Shown here: positions 15,484 through 24,391 of the stretch, piece by piece
Position numbering within the stretch: position 1 is the first letter of the stretch
How the letters are laid out: each line of letters starts with the position of its first letter
Assembly (NCBI GenBank): GCA_902779165.1
Contig: CACZAN010000026.1
Location: 1-60,463, forward strand
Direction of reading: 5' to 3'
Length of the DNA: 60,463 nt
Source: an uncultured Bacteroidales bacterium
GTDB taxonomy: Bacteria > Bacteroidota > Bacteroidia > Bacteroidales > Bacteroidaceae
Notes under the pieces: generated by a model
Seen by the model: only the letters and a program-made list of their open reading frames with translations
What the model was told of the DNA's origin: nothing
The model's database searches: none
Made by a program: the position numbers and the translations under genes

Positions 15484-18294
15484 TTATTCAAAGAATTTGG
15501 GTTTGTTGGAGCGGGCTTCGTCGAAGGGCAGCGGAGAGGATGAGGCAGGGACTTGCGAGGCCTGTCGGCGCAAGGTGTCCTGCTCCTCGGAGAGTGTCTT
15601 TGCAGCATCCTCTGCAGTAGCGGGATTGAGGAAAGGAGCTGCCAGGGGAGCATTCTGAGAGGCATCGCAGACATGGATGACAGGGCCTCCATAGGCGGGA
15701 GCTATCTTCAAGGCAGTGTGGAGATTAGAGGTCGTGGCACCGCCAATCATCACAGGGATGCTGATGCCCGCCTCGGCCAGGAGGTGAACGGTGTGGACCA
15801 TCTCTTCCAGCGACGGGGTAATGAGTCCTGAGAGTCCGATGACATCGGGCTTCAGTTCCAACGCTTTCTCTACGATGGTTTCGGCCGGCACCATGACTCC
15901 GAGGTCGATGACTTCGTAGCCGTTGCAGGACATGACGGTGGCAACGATATTCTTTCCGATGTCGTGCACGTCGCCTTTCACCGTGGCAACGAGGATGCGG
16001 GGTCTCTGCTTGGTCGTGGAACCCTCGGGAGAGGCCTCTGTGACAATGGCACGCTGGGCTTCGATATGTGGTTGCAGGATTTCCACCGCGCGTTTCATGG
16101 TGCGGGCAGTCTTCACAACTTGAGGAAGAAACATTTTTCCTTCTCCGAAGAGCTGTCCGACGAGATTCATGCCTTCCATCAAGGGCCCTTCGATGATTGC
16201 GATGGGCGAGGGATAGAGAGTCAGCGCGGCTTCGAGGTCTGCCTCGAGCATGTCGGTCTGTCCACGGCGCAGGGCAGAGATGAGGCGGGCTGCAACGGAA
16301 GAAGCCGTGGCGGAAGCACTGGATTCGGAGGAATTGGCATGGGCTTGATCATTGCCTGCGTTGCCTGCCTGTTCCTTGGCTGCCGTTTCCTGTTCCTTGA
16401 GGGATGTTGCCAAGTCGATAAGCCGTTCGCAGGCGTCTGCCCTTTGGGCAAGGATGGCATCCTCGATGATGCTCAGCTGGTCGGAAGGGATGTCGGCATA
16501 GGTGACCTTGGTGGCTGGGTTGACGATGGCCATATCCATTCCTGCCTGTCGGGCATGGTAGAGGAACACGGCGTGCATGGCCTCTCGAAGGTAATTGTTG
16601 CCGCGGAACGAGAAGCTGAGGTTCGAGACACCACCACTGACATGAGCACCCGGCAGATGGGTCTTGATCCAGGCCGTGGCGCGGATGAAGTCGGCAGCGT
16701 AGGCGTCGTGCTCAGACATACCTGTGGCAATTGCTAAGATGTTGGGATCGAAGATGATATCTTCTGGCGGGAAACCTACTTCCTCCACGAGCAGACGATA
16801 GGCGCGCTGACAAATCTCGGTGCGGCGCTCGAAGGTGGTGGCTTGTCCTTCTTCATCGAAAGCCATTACGATAGTGGCGGCACCCAAGCGTCGCAATTCG
16901 CGGGCATGATCGAGGAAAATGCTTTCGCCTTCTTTCAGCGAGATACTGTTGACGATGGCCTTGCCCTGAATGCAGCGAAGGGCTGCCCTGATGACATTCC
17001 AGTTGGAAGAGTCGATCATGAAGGGAACGCGGCATACGTCGGGTTCCGCTGCGAGGAGGTTGAGGAAATGACACATCTCCTCACATGTGTCGAGAAGACC
17101 GTCGTCCATATTGATATCGAGCACCAACGCTCCGTCGTCCACTTGCTTGCGGGCGATGGCGATGGCTTCGTCGTAATTCTTTTCTTGAATCAGTCTCAGG
17201 AACTTGCGCGAACCGGCAACGTTGCAGCGCTCACCCACATTGATGAATCCCACTTCTGGGGTGAGCACCAGGGGCTCGAGACCGGAAAGTGTTAAGGAGG
17301 AAGGTCCTTCCGAAGCGTTGGCAAAGGGAAGTGTGCGTTTCGTCTTCGAGTTGTCTGCTTCTTTCCGGATGGCTCGGATATGTTCGTCTGTGGTGCCGCA
17401 GCAACCACCGATGATATCCACCAGTCCTTCTTCGAGGAAGGGGCGCACGTGCTGTGCCATGCTTTCCGGCGTCTCGTCGTATTGTCCGAGTTGGTTTGGG
17501 AGTCCGGCGTTGGGGTAAGCACTTATAAATAAAGGTACGTGCGCGTGCGCGTTGTGCTTGTCGATGATACTCCTGAGCTGTCGGATTGGTGCAATCATAT
17601 CTGCTGCACCAAAGGAGCAGTTCAGGCCGATACTGAGCAGAGGAGCGTGAGCCACGGAGGCGACGACGGCTTCGAGTGTCTGTCCGGAGAGGACACGACC
17701 GGCACGATCACTGATGGTGAGGCTGAGCATGATAGGCACTTCAAGGCCTGTGACCTGCATCGTCTGCTGGGCAGCGTAGAGAGCGGCCTTGGCATTGAGG
17801 GTGTCGAAGAAAGTTTCGAGGAGGAAAGCATCAACGCCAGCACGGATGAGTGCTGTCATCTGTTCCTCGTAGGCGGCAGCCATTTCATCGAAGGTGATGG
17901 CGCGGAGAGCGGGATCGCTGATGTCAGGACTCATGGAGAGCGATTTGTTCGTGGGGCCAATAGAGCCCACGACAAAACGGGGACGATCGGTCGTCTCGGT
18001 GATGGCTTCGCGTGCCAGACGCACAGCGGCCGTATTGATTTCCTCTACGAGGTGTTCGCTGTGGTAGTCGGCGAGTGAGACGCGCTGGGCACTGAAGGTG
18101 TTTGTGGTGATCATGTCTGCACCTGCGGCGAGGTAGCGGCGATGAATGTCGCGAATGATATCCGGCTGCTTAAGACAGAGGAGGTCGCTGATGCCTTCCT
18201 TGTAACCGTAGGATTGCACCATAGTTCCCATTGCGCCGTCGAGTACGAGCGGACGATTGTAGTTCTGTAGGGTGTCGCGGAGGGTTGTGTTCAT
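15484..18294 (-). CDS. metH: Cobalamin-dependent methionine synthase without activation domain
   Basis: Transfers a methyl group from 5-methyl-THF through cobalamin to homocysteine. The 936 residues contain the homocysteine-binding barrel (LDGAMGTMVQSYG at the N-terminus; zinc cysteines in GLNCSFGA and GGCCGTT near 296), the pterin-binding barrel (FINVGERCNVAGSRKF; VLDINMDDGLLD), the B12 cap and the B12-binding domain with DVHDIGKNIV (about 774), whose His coordinates cobalt. It ends soon after VMIGGATTSNLHTALKI, so the about 300-residue SAM-binding reactivation domain of E. coli MetH is missing. A low-complexity Ala/Ser/Gln linker precedes the cap. It lies between smpB (33 nt upstream) and the DMP19-like gene. 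No cobalamin riboswitch is visible in the short gap before it. Confidence 0.95.
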   Translation of the reverse strand: MNTTLRDTLQNYNRPLVLDGAMGTMVQSYGYKEGISDLLCLKQPDIIRDIHRRYLAAGADMITTNTFSAQRVSLADYHSEHLVEEINTAAVRLAREAITETTDRPRFVVGSIGPTNKSLSMSPDISDPALRAITFDEMAAAYEEQMTALIRAGVDAFLLETFFDTLNAKAALYAAQQTMQVTGLEVPIMLSLTISDRAGRVLSGQTLEAVVASVAHAPLLSIGLNCSFGAADMIAPIRQLRSIIDKHNAHAHVPLFISAYPNAGLPNQLGQYDETPESMAQHVRPFLEEGLVDIIGGCCGTTDEHIRAIRKEADNSKTKRTLPFANASEGPSSLTLSGLEPLVLTPEVGFINVGERCNVAGSRKFLRLIQEKNYDEAIAIARKQVDDGALVLDINMDDGLLDTCEEMCHFLNLLAAEPDVCRVPFMIDSSNWNVIRAALRCIQGKAIVNSISLKEGESIFLDHARELRRLGAATIVMAFDEEGQATTFERRTEICQRAYRLLVEEVGFPPEDIIFDPNILAIATGMSEHDAYAADFIRATAWIKTHLPGAHVSGGVSNLSFSFRGNNYLREAMHAVFLYHARQAGMDMAIVNPATKVTYADIPSDQLSIIEDAILAQRADACERLIDLATSLKEQETAAKEQAGNAGNDQAHANSSESSASATASSVAARLISALRRGQTDMLEADLEAALTLYPSPIAIIEGPLMEGMNLVGQLFGEGKMFLPQVVKTARTMKRAVEILQPHIEAQRAIVTEASPEGSTTKQRPRILVATVKGDVHDIGKNIVATVMSCNGYEVIDLGVMVPAETIVEKALELKPDVIGLSGLITPSLEEMVHTVHLLAEAGISIPVMIGGATTSNLHTALKIAPAYGGPVIHVCDASQNAPLAAPFLNPATAEDAAKTLSEEQDTLRRQASQVPASSSPLPFDEARSNKPKFFE

Positions 18295-18327
18295 TGTGTA
18301 GAACCCGAAGGAAAGCCTACGGGCATG

Positions 18328-18795
18328 TTAATAGTTGTGCTTGAATTGTCGGTCTATGGCTTTGCGGTCTTCCTTCTCCTTCAGCGTCTCGCGCTTGTCG
18401 TAGCTGTGCTTGCCTCGTGCGAGGTAGATGTCAAGTTTGGCACGTCCGTTCTCGTCGATGAAGAGAAGGGTGGGGACGATGGTGGTGCCAGGACTCTTGG
18501 TGGCGTTCTGCAGACGGTTGATTTCGCGTCGGTTCAGCAGGAGCTTGCGGTCGCGGCGGGCAGCGTGGTTGTTGTAGGTGCCGTAGAAGTATTGGGCGAT
18601 GTTCATGTTCTTCACCCATACTTCTCCACCAATGATGATGCAATAGGTGTCCACAAGGCTTGCCTTACCAAGACGGATACTCTTGATTTCCGTTCCGGTA
18701 AGGACCAGCCCTGCTGTGTATTTCTCCATCAGGAAGTAGTCGAATTCGGCTTTGCGATTCTTGATGTTGATGGTCTTCTGTTTCTCTTTTGCCAT
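18328..18795 (-). CDS. smpB: SsrA-binding protein SmpB
   Basis: Binds tmRNA and delivers it to stalled ribosomes for trans-translation; 155 residues, normal size. Family marks are [32 protein letters not shown] at the start, [13 protein letters not shown] in the OB-fold, and [12 protein letters not shown]. The C-terminal tail is basic ([23 protein letters not shown]), as needed for decoding-centre contact. It is first in a smpB-metH-DMP19 gene string. Confidence 0.96.
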   Translation of the reverse strand: MAKEKQKTINIKNRKAEFDYFLMEKYTAGLVLTGTEIKSIRLGKASLVDTYCIIIGGEVWVKNMNIAQYFYGTYNNHAARRDRKLLLNRREINRLQNATKSPGTTIVPTLLFIDENGRAKLDIYLARGKHSYDKRETLKEKEDRKAIDRQFKHNY

Positions 18796-18867
18796 GGTCT
18801 TGTAATTATTCCGACGGGGGGAACTGTCGGGTACACTAAAATTGGCATTTGGGTTGTCTGTAGCAAA

Positions 18868-18894
18868 GAGCCCAGCCCTTTGCGGACCGGGCTC
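18868..18894 (-). terminator. Probable terminator after ribH
   Basis: GAGCCC (18868-18873) pairs with GGGCTC (18889-18894). Read on the minus strand the stem is followed by TTTGCT, a weak T tract. It lies between ribH and smpB, both on the minus strand. Confidence 0.55.
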
Positions 18895-18936
18895 CTTGTT
18901 TGGTTAAGCCGAAAGCAGGCGGAAAAGGGGCGGGTG

Positions 18937-19422
18937 TCAGTCTTCACCGTAGGCCACCATCTTGATGGCGGTCACGGCACATTCTGTGCCCTTATTGCCC
19001 AATCGTCCTCCACAACGTTCTGCAGCTTGTTCGGCGTTGTTACAGGTGAGCAACCCATAGATGACGGGAACATCGGCTTTGAGGTTGAGCTCAGCCAGTC
19101 CCTGAGTCGTGCCCTGACAGATGTAGTCGAAGTGCGGTGTGTCGCCACGAATGACGCATCCGATAGCGATGACGGCGTCCACCTGTTCGTTTTCTACCAT
19201 CCATGCCGCACCGTAGATGAGCTCGAAGCTACCGGGAACGTGCTTGACGATGATGTCATTCTCGTCGGCTCCGTGTTTCTTCAGCGTCTCGATGGCTGCT
19301 TCTGCCATGGCGTAGGTGTACTGGTCGTTCCAGTCTGCAACGACGATAGCGAAGCTCATACCTTTGGCGCTGGGCACCGAAGTAGCATCGTACGATGAGA
19401 GGTTATGCAGGGCTGATGCCAT
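18937..19422 (-). CDS. ribH: 6,7-dimethyl-8-ribityllumazine synthase
   Basis: Penultimate step of riboflavin synthesis, condensing the ribityl-pyrimidinedione with dihydroxybutanone phosphate; forms cytoplasmic shells or pentamers. The 161 residues contain [46 protein letters not shown] (the family's GxVIRGxTxHF region with the catalytic His) and [15 protein letters not shown]. The N-terminus is about ten residues longer than minimal homologues. Its ATG overlaps the stop codon of the upstream TPR gene by one base, so both are read from the promoter at 20172-20203. Confidence 0.95.
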   Translation of the reverse strand: MASALHNLSSYDATSVPSAKGMSFAIVVADWNDQYTYAMAEAAIETLKKHGADENDIIVKHVPGSFELIYGAAWMVENEQVDAVIAIGCVIRGDTPHFDYICQGTTQGLAELNLKADVPVIYGLLTCNNAEQAAERCGGRLGNKGTECAVTAIKMVAYGED

Positions 19423-20096
19423 TATTTGCTAACGCGCTCGATGTACTTGTCAATCTCCTGATAAGCCATGGAGTTGACATACTTTGTCTTTATCTCGTTG
19501 TAGCATTCGAGAGCCTTCTCGGGCTTGCCTTGTGCCTCGTATAGTTCACCGGCCTGAATGAGGAAGGTGGGCGAGAGGCTGTTGTTGTCTGCCTTCTTGG
19601 CAGCCTTCAGCAGATATTCGATGGCCTTATCATTCTGGCCGAGGTTGGCGTAGACGTTGCCGAGCAGTCCGAGGGCGGCAGGAGATACCATAGCATCATC
19701 CTGAGTGTCGAAAGCTTCGAGTTCGGTCTTAGCTTCTTCCCACTTTTCGGTCTGAGCATAGCAGATACCTGCATAGAGGTGGGCAAGGTTACCAGCTTTG
19801 GTGCTGCCGAATTCATCGGCCACCTTCAGGAATCCCATGCAACCCTGTCCGTCGCCGTTGAGGGCCTTGTCGTAGTTGTCGGCGTTGAAGAGAGCCTCGC
19901 ACTTGGCCAGTGCCTCGTTGGCTTTCTGGATGTTCGGATTACGAACGAGCTGCACATAGCCAATCCATGCTGCAGCGATGACGATGACAGCGAGGATGCC
20001 ATAGAGGATTTGTTTCTGATACTTGTCGAAGAACGCTTCGGTTTTTGTTACTGCCTCGATGTCCTGAGGCGCAGCTTGATTCTGTTTCTTTGCCAT
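19422..20096 (-). CDS. Membrane-anchored tetratricopeptide repeat protein (YfgM-like)
   Basis: 224 residues. A short cytoplasmic N-terminus is followed by one membrane helix ([22 protein letters not shown], about 35-55), then TPR units. Recognisable repeats include [52 protein letters not shown] and [25 protein letters not shown]. The layout matches YfgM/TPR_21-type proteins, periplasmic chaperone partners of the secretion machinery in proteobacteria; that role is only inferred here. It is the first gene of a unit with ribH and has its own divergent promoter facing recF. Confidence 0.85.
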   Translation of the reverse strand: MAKKQNQAAPQDIEAVTKTEAFFDKYQKQILYGILAVIVIAAAWIGYVQLVRNPNIQKANEALAKCEALFNADNYDKALNGDGQGCMGFLKVADEFGSTKAGNLAHLYAGICYAQTEKWEEAKTELEAFDTQDDAMVSPAALGLLGNVYANLGQNDKAIEYLLKAAKKADNNSLSPTFLIQAGELYEAQGKPEKALECYNEIKTKYVNSMAYQEIDKYIERVSK

Positions 20097-20171
20097 TTCT
20101 TTTTATGAGTTTTGTTGAATTATTCCTTAATTAAATGCTCATGTGTGCGCGTATCGCGCCAAAAAGCGGGG

Positions 20172-20203
20172 CAAAAGTACTTATTTTCTTTCGGATGTTC
20201 AAC
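20172..20203 (-). promoter_or_regulatory. Promoter for TPR-ribH
   Basis: CAAAAGTA (20172-20179) reads TACTTTTG on the minus strand; GTTG (20200-20203) 20 nt away stands in for the -33 TTTG. It is divergent from the recF promoter. Confidence 0.65.
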
Positions 20204-20218
20204 TTTTTCTATGATTAT

Positions 20219-20250
20219 TTCGTTTTTCGGGCAAAGAAATTGTACTTTTG
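20219..20250 (+). promoter_or_regulatory. Promoter for recF
   Basis: TTCG (20219-20222), a 20-nt spacer, then TACTTTTG (20243-20250), 26 nt before the recF ATG. Confidence 0.65.
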
Positions 20251-20275
20251 TCCCCGTTTAAGAGTGTCAACGCCC

Positions 20276-21376
20276 ATGATTCTACGTGAAATCTCCATAT
20301 TAAACTACAAAAACATCGCACAGGCAGACCTTTCGCTCTCCCCGAAGATGAACTGCCTGATAGGCCAGAATGGCGAAGGAAAGACTAATTTCCTCGATGC
20401 CATCCATTTCCTGTCGCTCTGCAAGAGCAGTACAACGAGTTTGGATTCGGCCTGCATCCGTCATGGTGAGGAATTCTGCGTTTTGCAAGGGCATTTTGAG
20501 CGTGAAGATGGAGTGCGCGAAGAGATTTATCTGGGCATGAAGCGTGGCGAGAAGAAACAGCTGAAGCGCAATAAGAAACCCTATAAACGCTTGGCTGAGC
20601 ATATCGGACTGATTCCGCTGGTGATGGTGTCGCCCATGGACAGCCTGCTCATTGCCGGAGGCAGCGAGGAGCGGCGGCGTTTCCTCGATGTCGTCATCTC
20701 GCAGACTGATCGTCGCTATCTCGATGCCTTGGTCAACTATAATAAAGCGCTCGCCCAGCGCAATGCCCTCTTGAAACAGGAGGAACCGGCTCCCGACTTG
20801 GATGTGCTCAGCTTGTGGGAAGAAGAGATGGCGCGCCACGGCAACATCATCTTCGAAGCCCGCCAGCGCTATGTAGAAGAGTTCCTGCCTATCTTTCAAC
20901 GCATCTATGCCCACATCAGTCAGGAGAAGGAGACCGTAGGATTACAGTATGTATCTCATGCTCAGCGTGGACCGCTGCTCGACATCATTCGTCGCGACCG
21001 CCACAAAGACCTTGCTGTTGGCTATTCACTTCATGGTGTGCATAAGGACGAGTTGGAGATGACGTTGGGCGGTTATCCCATCAAGCGCGAAGGCTCTCAG
21101 GGACAGAATAAGACCTACCTCATTGCATTGAAGCTGGCGCAGTTCGACTTCCTTCGGCGTACGGGTAGTCAGACAGCTCCTTTGTTGCTGCTCGACGATA
21201 TCTTCGACAAGCTTGATGCCTCGCGTGTGGAGCAGATTGTGCGCCTCGTTTCAGGCGACAGTTTCGGACAGATATTCATCACCGACACGAATCGTGACCA
21301 CCTCGACCAGATTCTTGCACGCACGGATAGTGACTACCGTTTATTCCATGTTAGCGAAGGGAGGATTGAGTCATGA
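20276..21376 (+). CDS. recF: DNA replication and repair protein RecF
   Basis: SMC-like ATPase that helps load RecA at gaps; 366 residues from the ATG at 20276, which follows the promoter directly. A longer frame from 20135 would begin upstream of the promoter and was rejected. Marks are the N-terminal MILREISILNYKNI, Walker A GQNGEGKT (30-37), the signature region KREGSQGQNKTYLIALKLAQFDFL and Walker B PLLLLDDIFDKLD near 315. The ATG of the next gene overlaps its stop codon (ATGA), so recF and the DUF721 gene are translationally coupled, an arrangement common in Bacteroidetes. Confidence 0.95.
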   Translation: MILREISILNYKNIAQADLSLSPKMNCLIGQNGEGKTNFLDAIHFLSLCKSSTTSLDSACIRHGEEFCVLQGHFEREDGVREEIYLGMKRGEKKQLKRNKKPYKRLAEHIGLIPLVMVSPMDSLLIAGGSEERRRFLDVVISQTDRRYLDALVNYNKALAQRNALLKQEEPAPDLDVLSLWEEEMARHGNIIFEARQRYVEEFLPIFQRIYAHISQEKETVGLQYVSHAQRGPLLDIIRRDRHKDLAVGYSLHGVHKDELEMTLGGYPIKREGSQGQNKTYLIALKLAQFDFLRRTGSQTAPLLLLDDIFDKLDASRVEQIVRLVSGDSFGQIFITDTNRDHLDQILARTDSDYRLFHVSEGRIES

Positions 21377-21663
21377 GAAAGAAGAAAGCAGAACAGGTGG
21401 GATTGCTCGTGCAGCAATTCTTGCGCGAAGAAGGACTGGAGACACCCTACAACGAGTACCGGCTCATCGAGGCGTGGCCCGAGGTGATGGGGCAGGGGAT
21501 TGCCAATCTCACCACGGACTTGCAGATTCGCAACCGTGTTCTCTATGTTCGTCTGCGTTCCTCCGTACTTCGACAAGAGATGATGGCCAGTCGTCGTCAG
21601 CTGGCTCATCGTCTGAATGAGTTTATTGGCGCACAGGTCATTGATAATATCATTTTCTGCTGA
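21373..21663 (+). CDS. DUF721 (DciA-like) protein
   Basis: 96 residues beginning MRKKKAEQVGLLVQQFLREEG, with the family core EAWPEVMGQGIANLTTDLQIRNRVLYVRLRSSVLRQEM. DUF721 proteins resemble the KH-like N-terminal domain of DciA, a loader of the replicative helicase in bacteria lacking DnaC; the loader role in this phylum is inference. The small size fits Bacteroidetes versions, which lack the long disordered tail of proteobacterial DciA. Its position directly after recF supports a replication or repair role. Confidence 0.85.
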   Translation: MRKKKAEQVGLLVQQFLREEGLETPYNEYRLIEAWPEVMGQGIANLTTDLQIRNRVLYVRLRSSVLRQEMMASRRQLAHRLNEFIGAQVIDNIIFC

Positions 21664-21670
21664 TACAGAT

Positions 21671-22954
21671 ATGAACTATAACATGAAGAAAGTCTATAAA
21701 GCTCATATCCTTTTCACAAAGGAGGTAAGCCGTTTCGAGGTGTTAGAGAACGGCTATCTCGCCGTAGGCCCTGATGGACGCGTGGTCGGGGTGTCATCAG
21801 ATCTGGCATCGCTGGATAGCGGGGATGCAGAGGTCGTTGACTTCGGCGACTGTCTGCTGATACCTGCTATGAATGATCTCCATGTGCACGCTCCGCAGTA
21901 TCGGAATCAGGGTATTGCCATGGACTTGGAACTGCTGCCTTGGCTACGGAACTACACCTTCCCCGAGGAGATGAAATATGCTGACAGAGCCTATGCCGAA
22001 AGGATGTATCGTCGTTTCGTGCGCGACCTGTGGCGCTTCGGCACCATGCGTGCCTGCGTTTTTGCTACCATCCATACAGAAAGCACCCGTCTGCTGATGA
22101 ATCTCTTTCTGGAGGCAGGCATGGGGGCATTTGTGGGTAAGGTGGCCATGAACCGCCACTGCCCAAAGGAACTTTCGGAATCGCTGGACGAAATGACGAA
22201 AGGTTATGAGGAACTGGTTGCAGAATTCAACGAGCCGGAGGCACTGGTGCGGCCTATCATCACGCCCCGCTTCATACCTTCTTGTTCACCGAATATGCTG
22301 CGCTCGTGTGGCGAACTGGCGGCCAAGTACCAGCTGCCCGTGCAGTCGCACCTCTCAGAGAACAAGTCTGAGATTGCTCTGGTGCAGTCGCTGGAACCGG
22401 AAAGTTCCTGTTATGGTGATGCTTATGATCAATACGGCCTCTTCGGGCAGACGCCAACTGTGATGGCACACTGTGTATGGACCGATGGGGAGGAACTGGA
22501 GTTGATGAAACGCCGCGGTGTAATGGTTGCCCATTGTCCCACGTCGAATTTCAATTTGGCATCGGGCATGGCTCCCATCCGTAAGTTCCTCAACGAGGGA
22601 CTGCACGTGGGACTTGGAAGCGATATCAGTGGTGGCCACGACCTGAGCATCTTCCGTACGATGGTCTATGCCATACAGGTGAGCAAGATCCTCCATCAAC
22701 AAAACAATGAGCGTGCGTTCCTCTCTCTGTCAGAGGCGTTCTGGATGGCAACCAAGTCGGCAGGCAGTTTCTTCGGTCGGGTGGGAAGTTTCGAGCCCGG
22801 CTATGAGTTCGATGCACTCGTTATCGACGACCGCGACCTGAATCATGATAATTATTCGCCGCTGGAGCGTCTGGAGCGCTTTATCTATCTGGGTGATGAC
22901 CGCCAGATTGCGCACCGTTTCTGCCGCGGAAAGATAATAACAGAACCCAAATGA
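21671..22954 (+). CDS. guaD: Guanine deaminase (amidohydrolase)
   Basis: Zinc amidohydrolase converting guanine to xanthine and ammonia; 427 residues from the ATG at 21671 (a second in-frame ATG at 21683 is equally possible). Metal and substrate marks are DLHVHAPQYRNQG (HxH), SHLSENKSE, MAHCVWTDGEEL, GVMVAHCPTSNFNLASG and GLGSDISGGHDLSIF (Asp metal ligand). The triplets PIITPRFIPSCSP and NLASGMAP are guanine deaminase features rather than those of cytosine or adenosine deaminases. It starts 7 nt after the DUF721 stop and its stop overlaps the CE15 ATG, so it sits inside the recF-led gene string. Confidence 0.88.
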   Translation: MNYNMKKVYKAHILFTKEVSRFEVLENGYLAVGPDGRVVGVSSDLASLDSGDAEVVDFGDCLLIPAMNDLHVHAPQYRNQGIAMDLELLPWLRNYTFPEEMKYADRAYAERMYRRFVRDLWRFGTMRACVFATIHTESTRLLMNLFLEAGMGAFVGKVAMNRHCPKELSESLDEMTKGYEELVAEFNEPEALVRPIITPRFIPSCSPNMLRSCGELAAKYQLPVQSHLSENKSEIALVQSLEPESSCYGDAYDQYGLFGQTPTVMAHCVWTDGEELELMKRRGVMVAHCPTSNFNLASGMAPIRKFLNEGLHVGLGSDISGGHDLSIFRTMVYAIQVSKILHQQNNERAFLSLSEAFWMATKSAGSFFGRVGSFEPGYEFDALVIDDRDLNHDNYSPLERLERFIYLGDDRQIAHRFCRGKIITEPK

Positions 22955-24210
22955 ACAGTATTAAATCTTTTATGCTTGCCCTTGTGGCAATAGCTGTGAT
23001 GCCGGTAATGGCGCAGAAATCAATCCCTCTGGTTTATGACCAAGAGTTTACGGGTGCCGGATATCCTGCCCCCCAGTTCCCTACCGTAGAGGAGGCAGTC
23101 GTCTCGGAAACGCTGACGAACCCGTTTGAATTTTCAAACAGCAATGTACAGCTGAAGGAGTTCAAGGATTGGGAGAGACGTCGCGCCGAGATCGTTCACG
23201 AGCTCCAACATTATGAAGTCGGCGAGAAACCGATGGTCGACAAGAAAGATATTGAGGCCAAGCTGGAAGATAGTACCTTGACTGTAATTGTCCATCGTAA
23301 CGACGAGACGCTGACCATTACTTCAAAGATATCGTATCCAGAGGGCGACGGCCCGTTCCCGCTCATGATCGGTACTTCTCACAACAGTCTTCCGCGCCAC
23401 TTCTTCAGCGAGCGCAAAATCGCTACGATGAGGTTCAGCGAAGGGCAGGTCAACAGCTACTCGCAGCTCGGAGGCTTTGGCGGTGGCGGTAAGAAGAAGG
23501 ATCGTGGCGAGTATGAGTTCGACCGTCTGTATCCCGAACTGGTTGACAACGGCGCTTACTCTATGTGGGCCTGGGGCGTAAGCCGCATTATCGACGGACT
23601 GGAGATTGTGGGTGCAGCCAGTAAGATAGATATGCAACACATAGGCGTGACGGGTTGCTCATACGCCGGTAAGATGGCTCTTTGGTCTGGGGCTTTTGAT
23701 GAGCGAATAGCTCTTACCATCGCTCAGGAACCGGGTGGCGGTGGAGCGGCTGCGTGGCGTGTTTCGGAGACTTTGGGCAAGGTCGAGAAGCTGGGCGCTA
23801 CTGACGAGCATTGGTTCAAGAAGTCCATGTGGGAATGGAAGGACGAGAATGTGTCGAGACTCCCTTATGACCACCACGAGCTTTGCGCCCTCATCTGCCC
23901 TCGTGCCCTGCTGGTGCTCGGCAACACGGATTATGAATGGTTGGCCGACGAGGCTGCCTACGTCAGCTGTGTAGCAGCCCGTGAGGTCTGGAAGCGATTC
24001 GGAATCGAGGACCGCATGGGCTTCTCTATTCAGGGCAAGCACGGACACTGCCAGCTCCCCGAAAGCCAGTATCCTGAGGTCGAGGCTTTCATCGACAGGT
24101 TCTTGCTGGGCAAGGAGGAAGCGAATACCATCGTCCAGTTCGTTGACGAGACTCTTCAGGACAAGGAGGTCCAGAAGTGGATTCCCTGGGCAACCGTGGA
24201 TTTCAAGTAG
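22951..24210 (+). CDS. CE15-type glucuronoyl esterase-like protein, secreted
   Basis: Alpha/beta hydrolase of 419 residues with a signal peptide (SFMLALVAIAVMPVMAQ, cleavage after about residue 21). It resembles carbohydrate esterase family 15, which cleaves ester bonds between lignin alcohols and 4-O-methyl-glucuronate on xylan. The nucleophile motif reads TGCSYAGK (Ser237), followed by AQEPGGGGAAAWR (Glu260, the position of the acid in bacterial CE15) and QGKHGHCQLP (His366). Canonical CE15 has GCSRxGK; here the Arg that helps form the oxyanion hole is Tyr238. Activity on classical substrates is therefore uncertain. Its ATG overlaps the guanine deaminase stop by 4 nt. Confidence 0.75.
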   Translation: MNSIKSFMLALVAIAVMPVMAQKSIPLVYDQEFTGAGYPAPQFPTVEEAVVSETLTNPFEFSNSNVQLKEFKDWERRRAEIVHELQHYEVGEKPMVDKKDIEAKLEDSTLTVIVHRNDETLTITSKISYPEGDGPFPLMIGTSHNSLPRHFFSERKIATMRFSEGQVNSYSQLGGFGGGGKKKDRGEYEFDRLYPELVDNGAYSMWAWGVSRIIDGLEIVGAASKIDMQHIGVTGCSYAGKMALWSGAFDERIALTIAQEPGGGGAAAWRVSETLGKVEKLGATDEHWFKKSMWEWKDENVSRLPYDHHELCALICPRALLVLGNTDYEWLADEAAYVSCVAAREVWKRFGIEDRMGFSIQGKHGHCQLPESQYPEVEAFIDRFLLGKEEANTIVQFVDETLQDKEVQKWIPWATVDFK

Positions 24211-24332
24211 TCTGTTGTTGTTTTTTTTGTTTCATTCTTTCATCGTTATCCGTTCGTGCAAGAGTCTTTTTGCATGTTCCTGTTCGGTCTGCTGCTTTTT
24301 ACTGAAGGATTCCAGACTTTCGCTGAATTTAT

Positions 24333-24363
24333 TTTGAGGGGTCGGCTAATATGTGTACCTTTG
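24333..24363 (+). promoter_or_regulatory. Bacteroidetes-type promoter
   Basis: TTTG (24333-24336), a 19-nt spacer and TACCTTTG (24356-24363), 28 nt before the lipoprotein ATG. Almost a consensus match. Confidence 0.8.
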
Positions 24364-24391
24364 CGGCCGAAATAATTAAACTGATAGAAAT

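Noticed and set aside
18295-18330. Cobalamin riboswitch before metH
   Set aside because: The gap to smpB is only 33 nt and has no structure of the required size.
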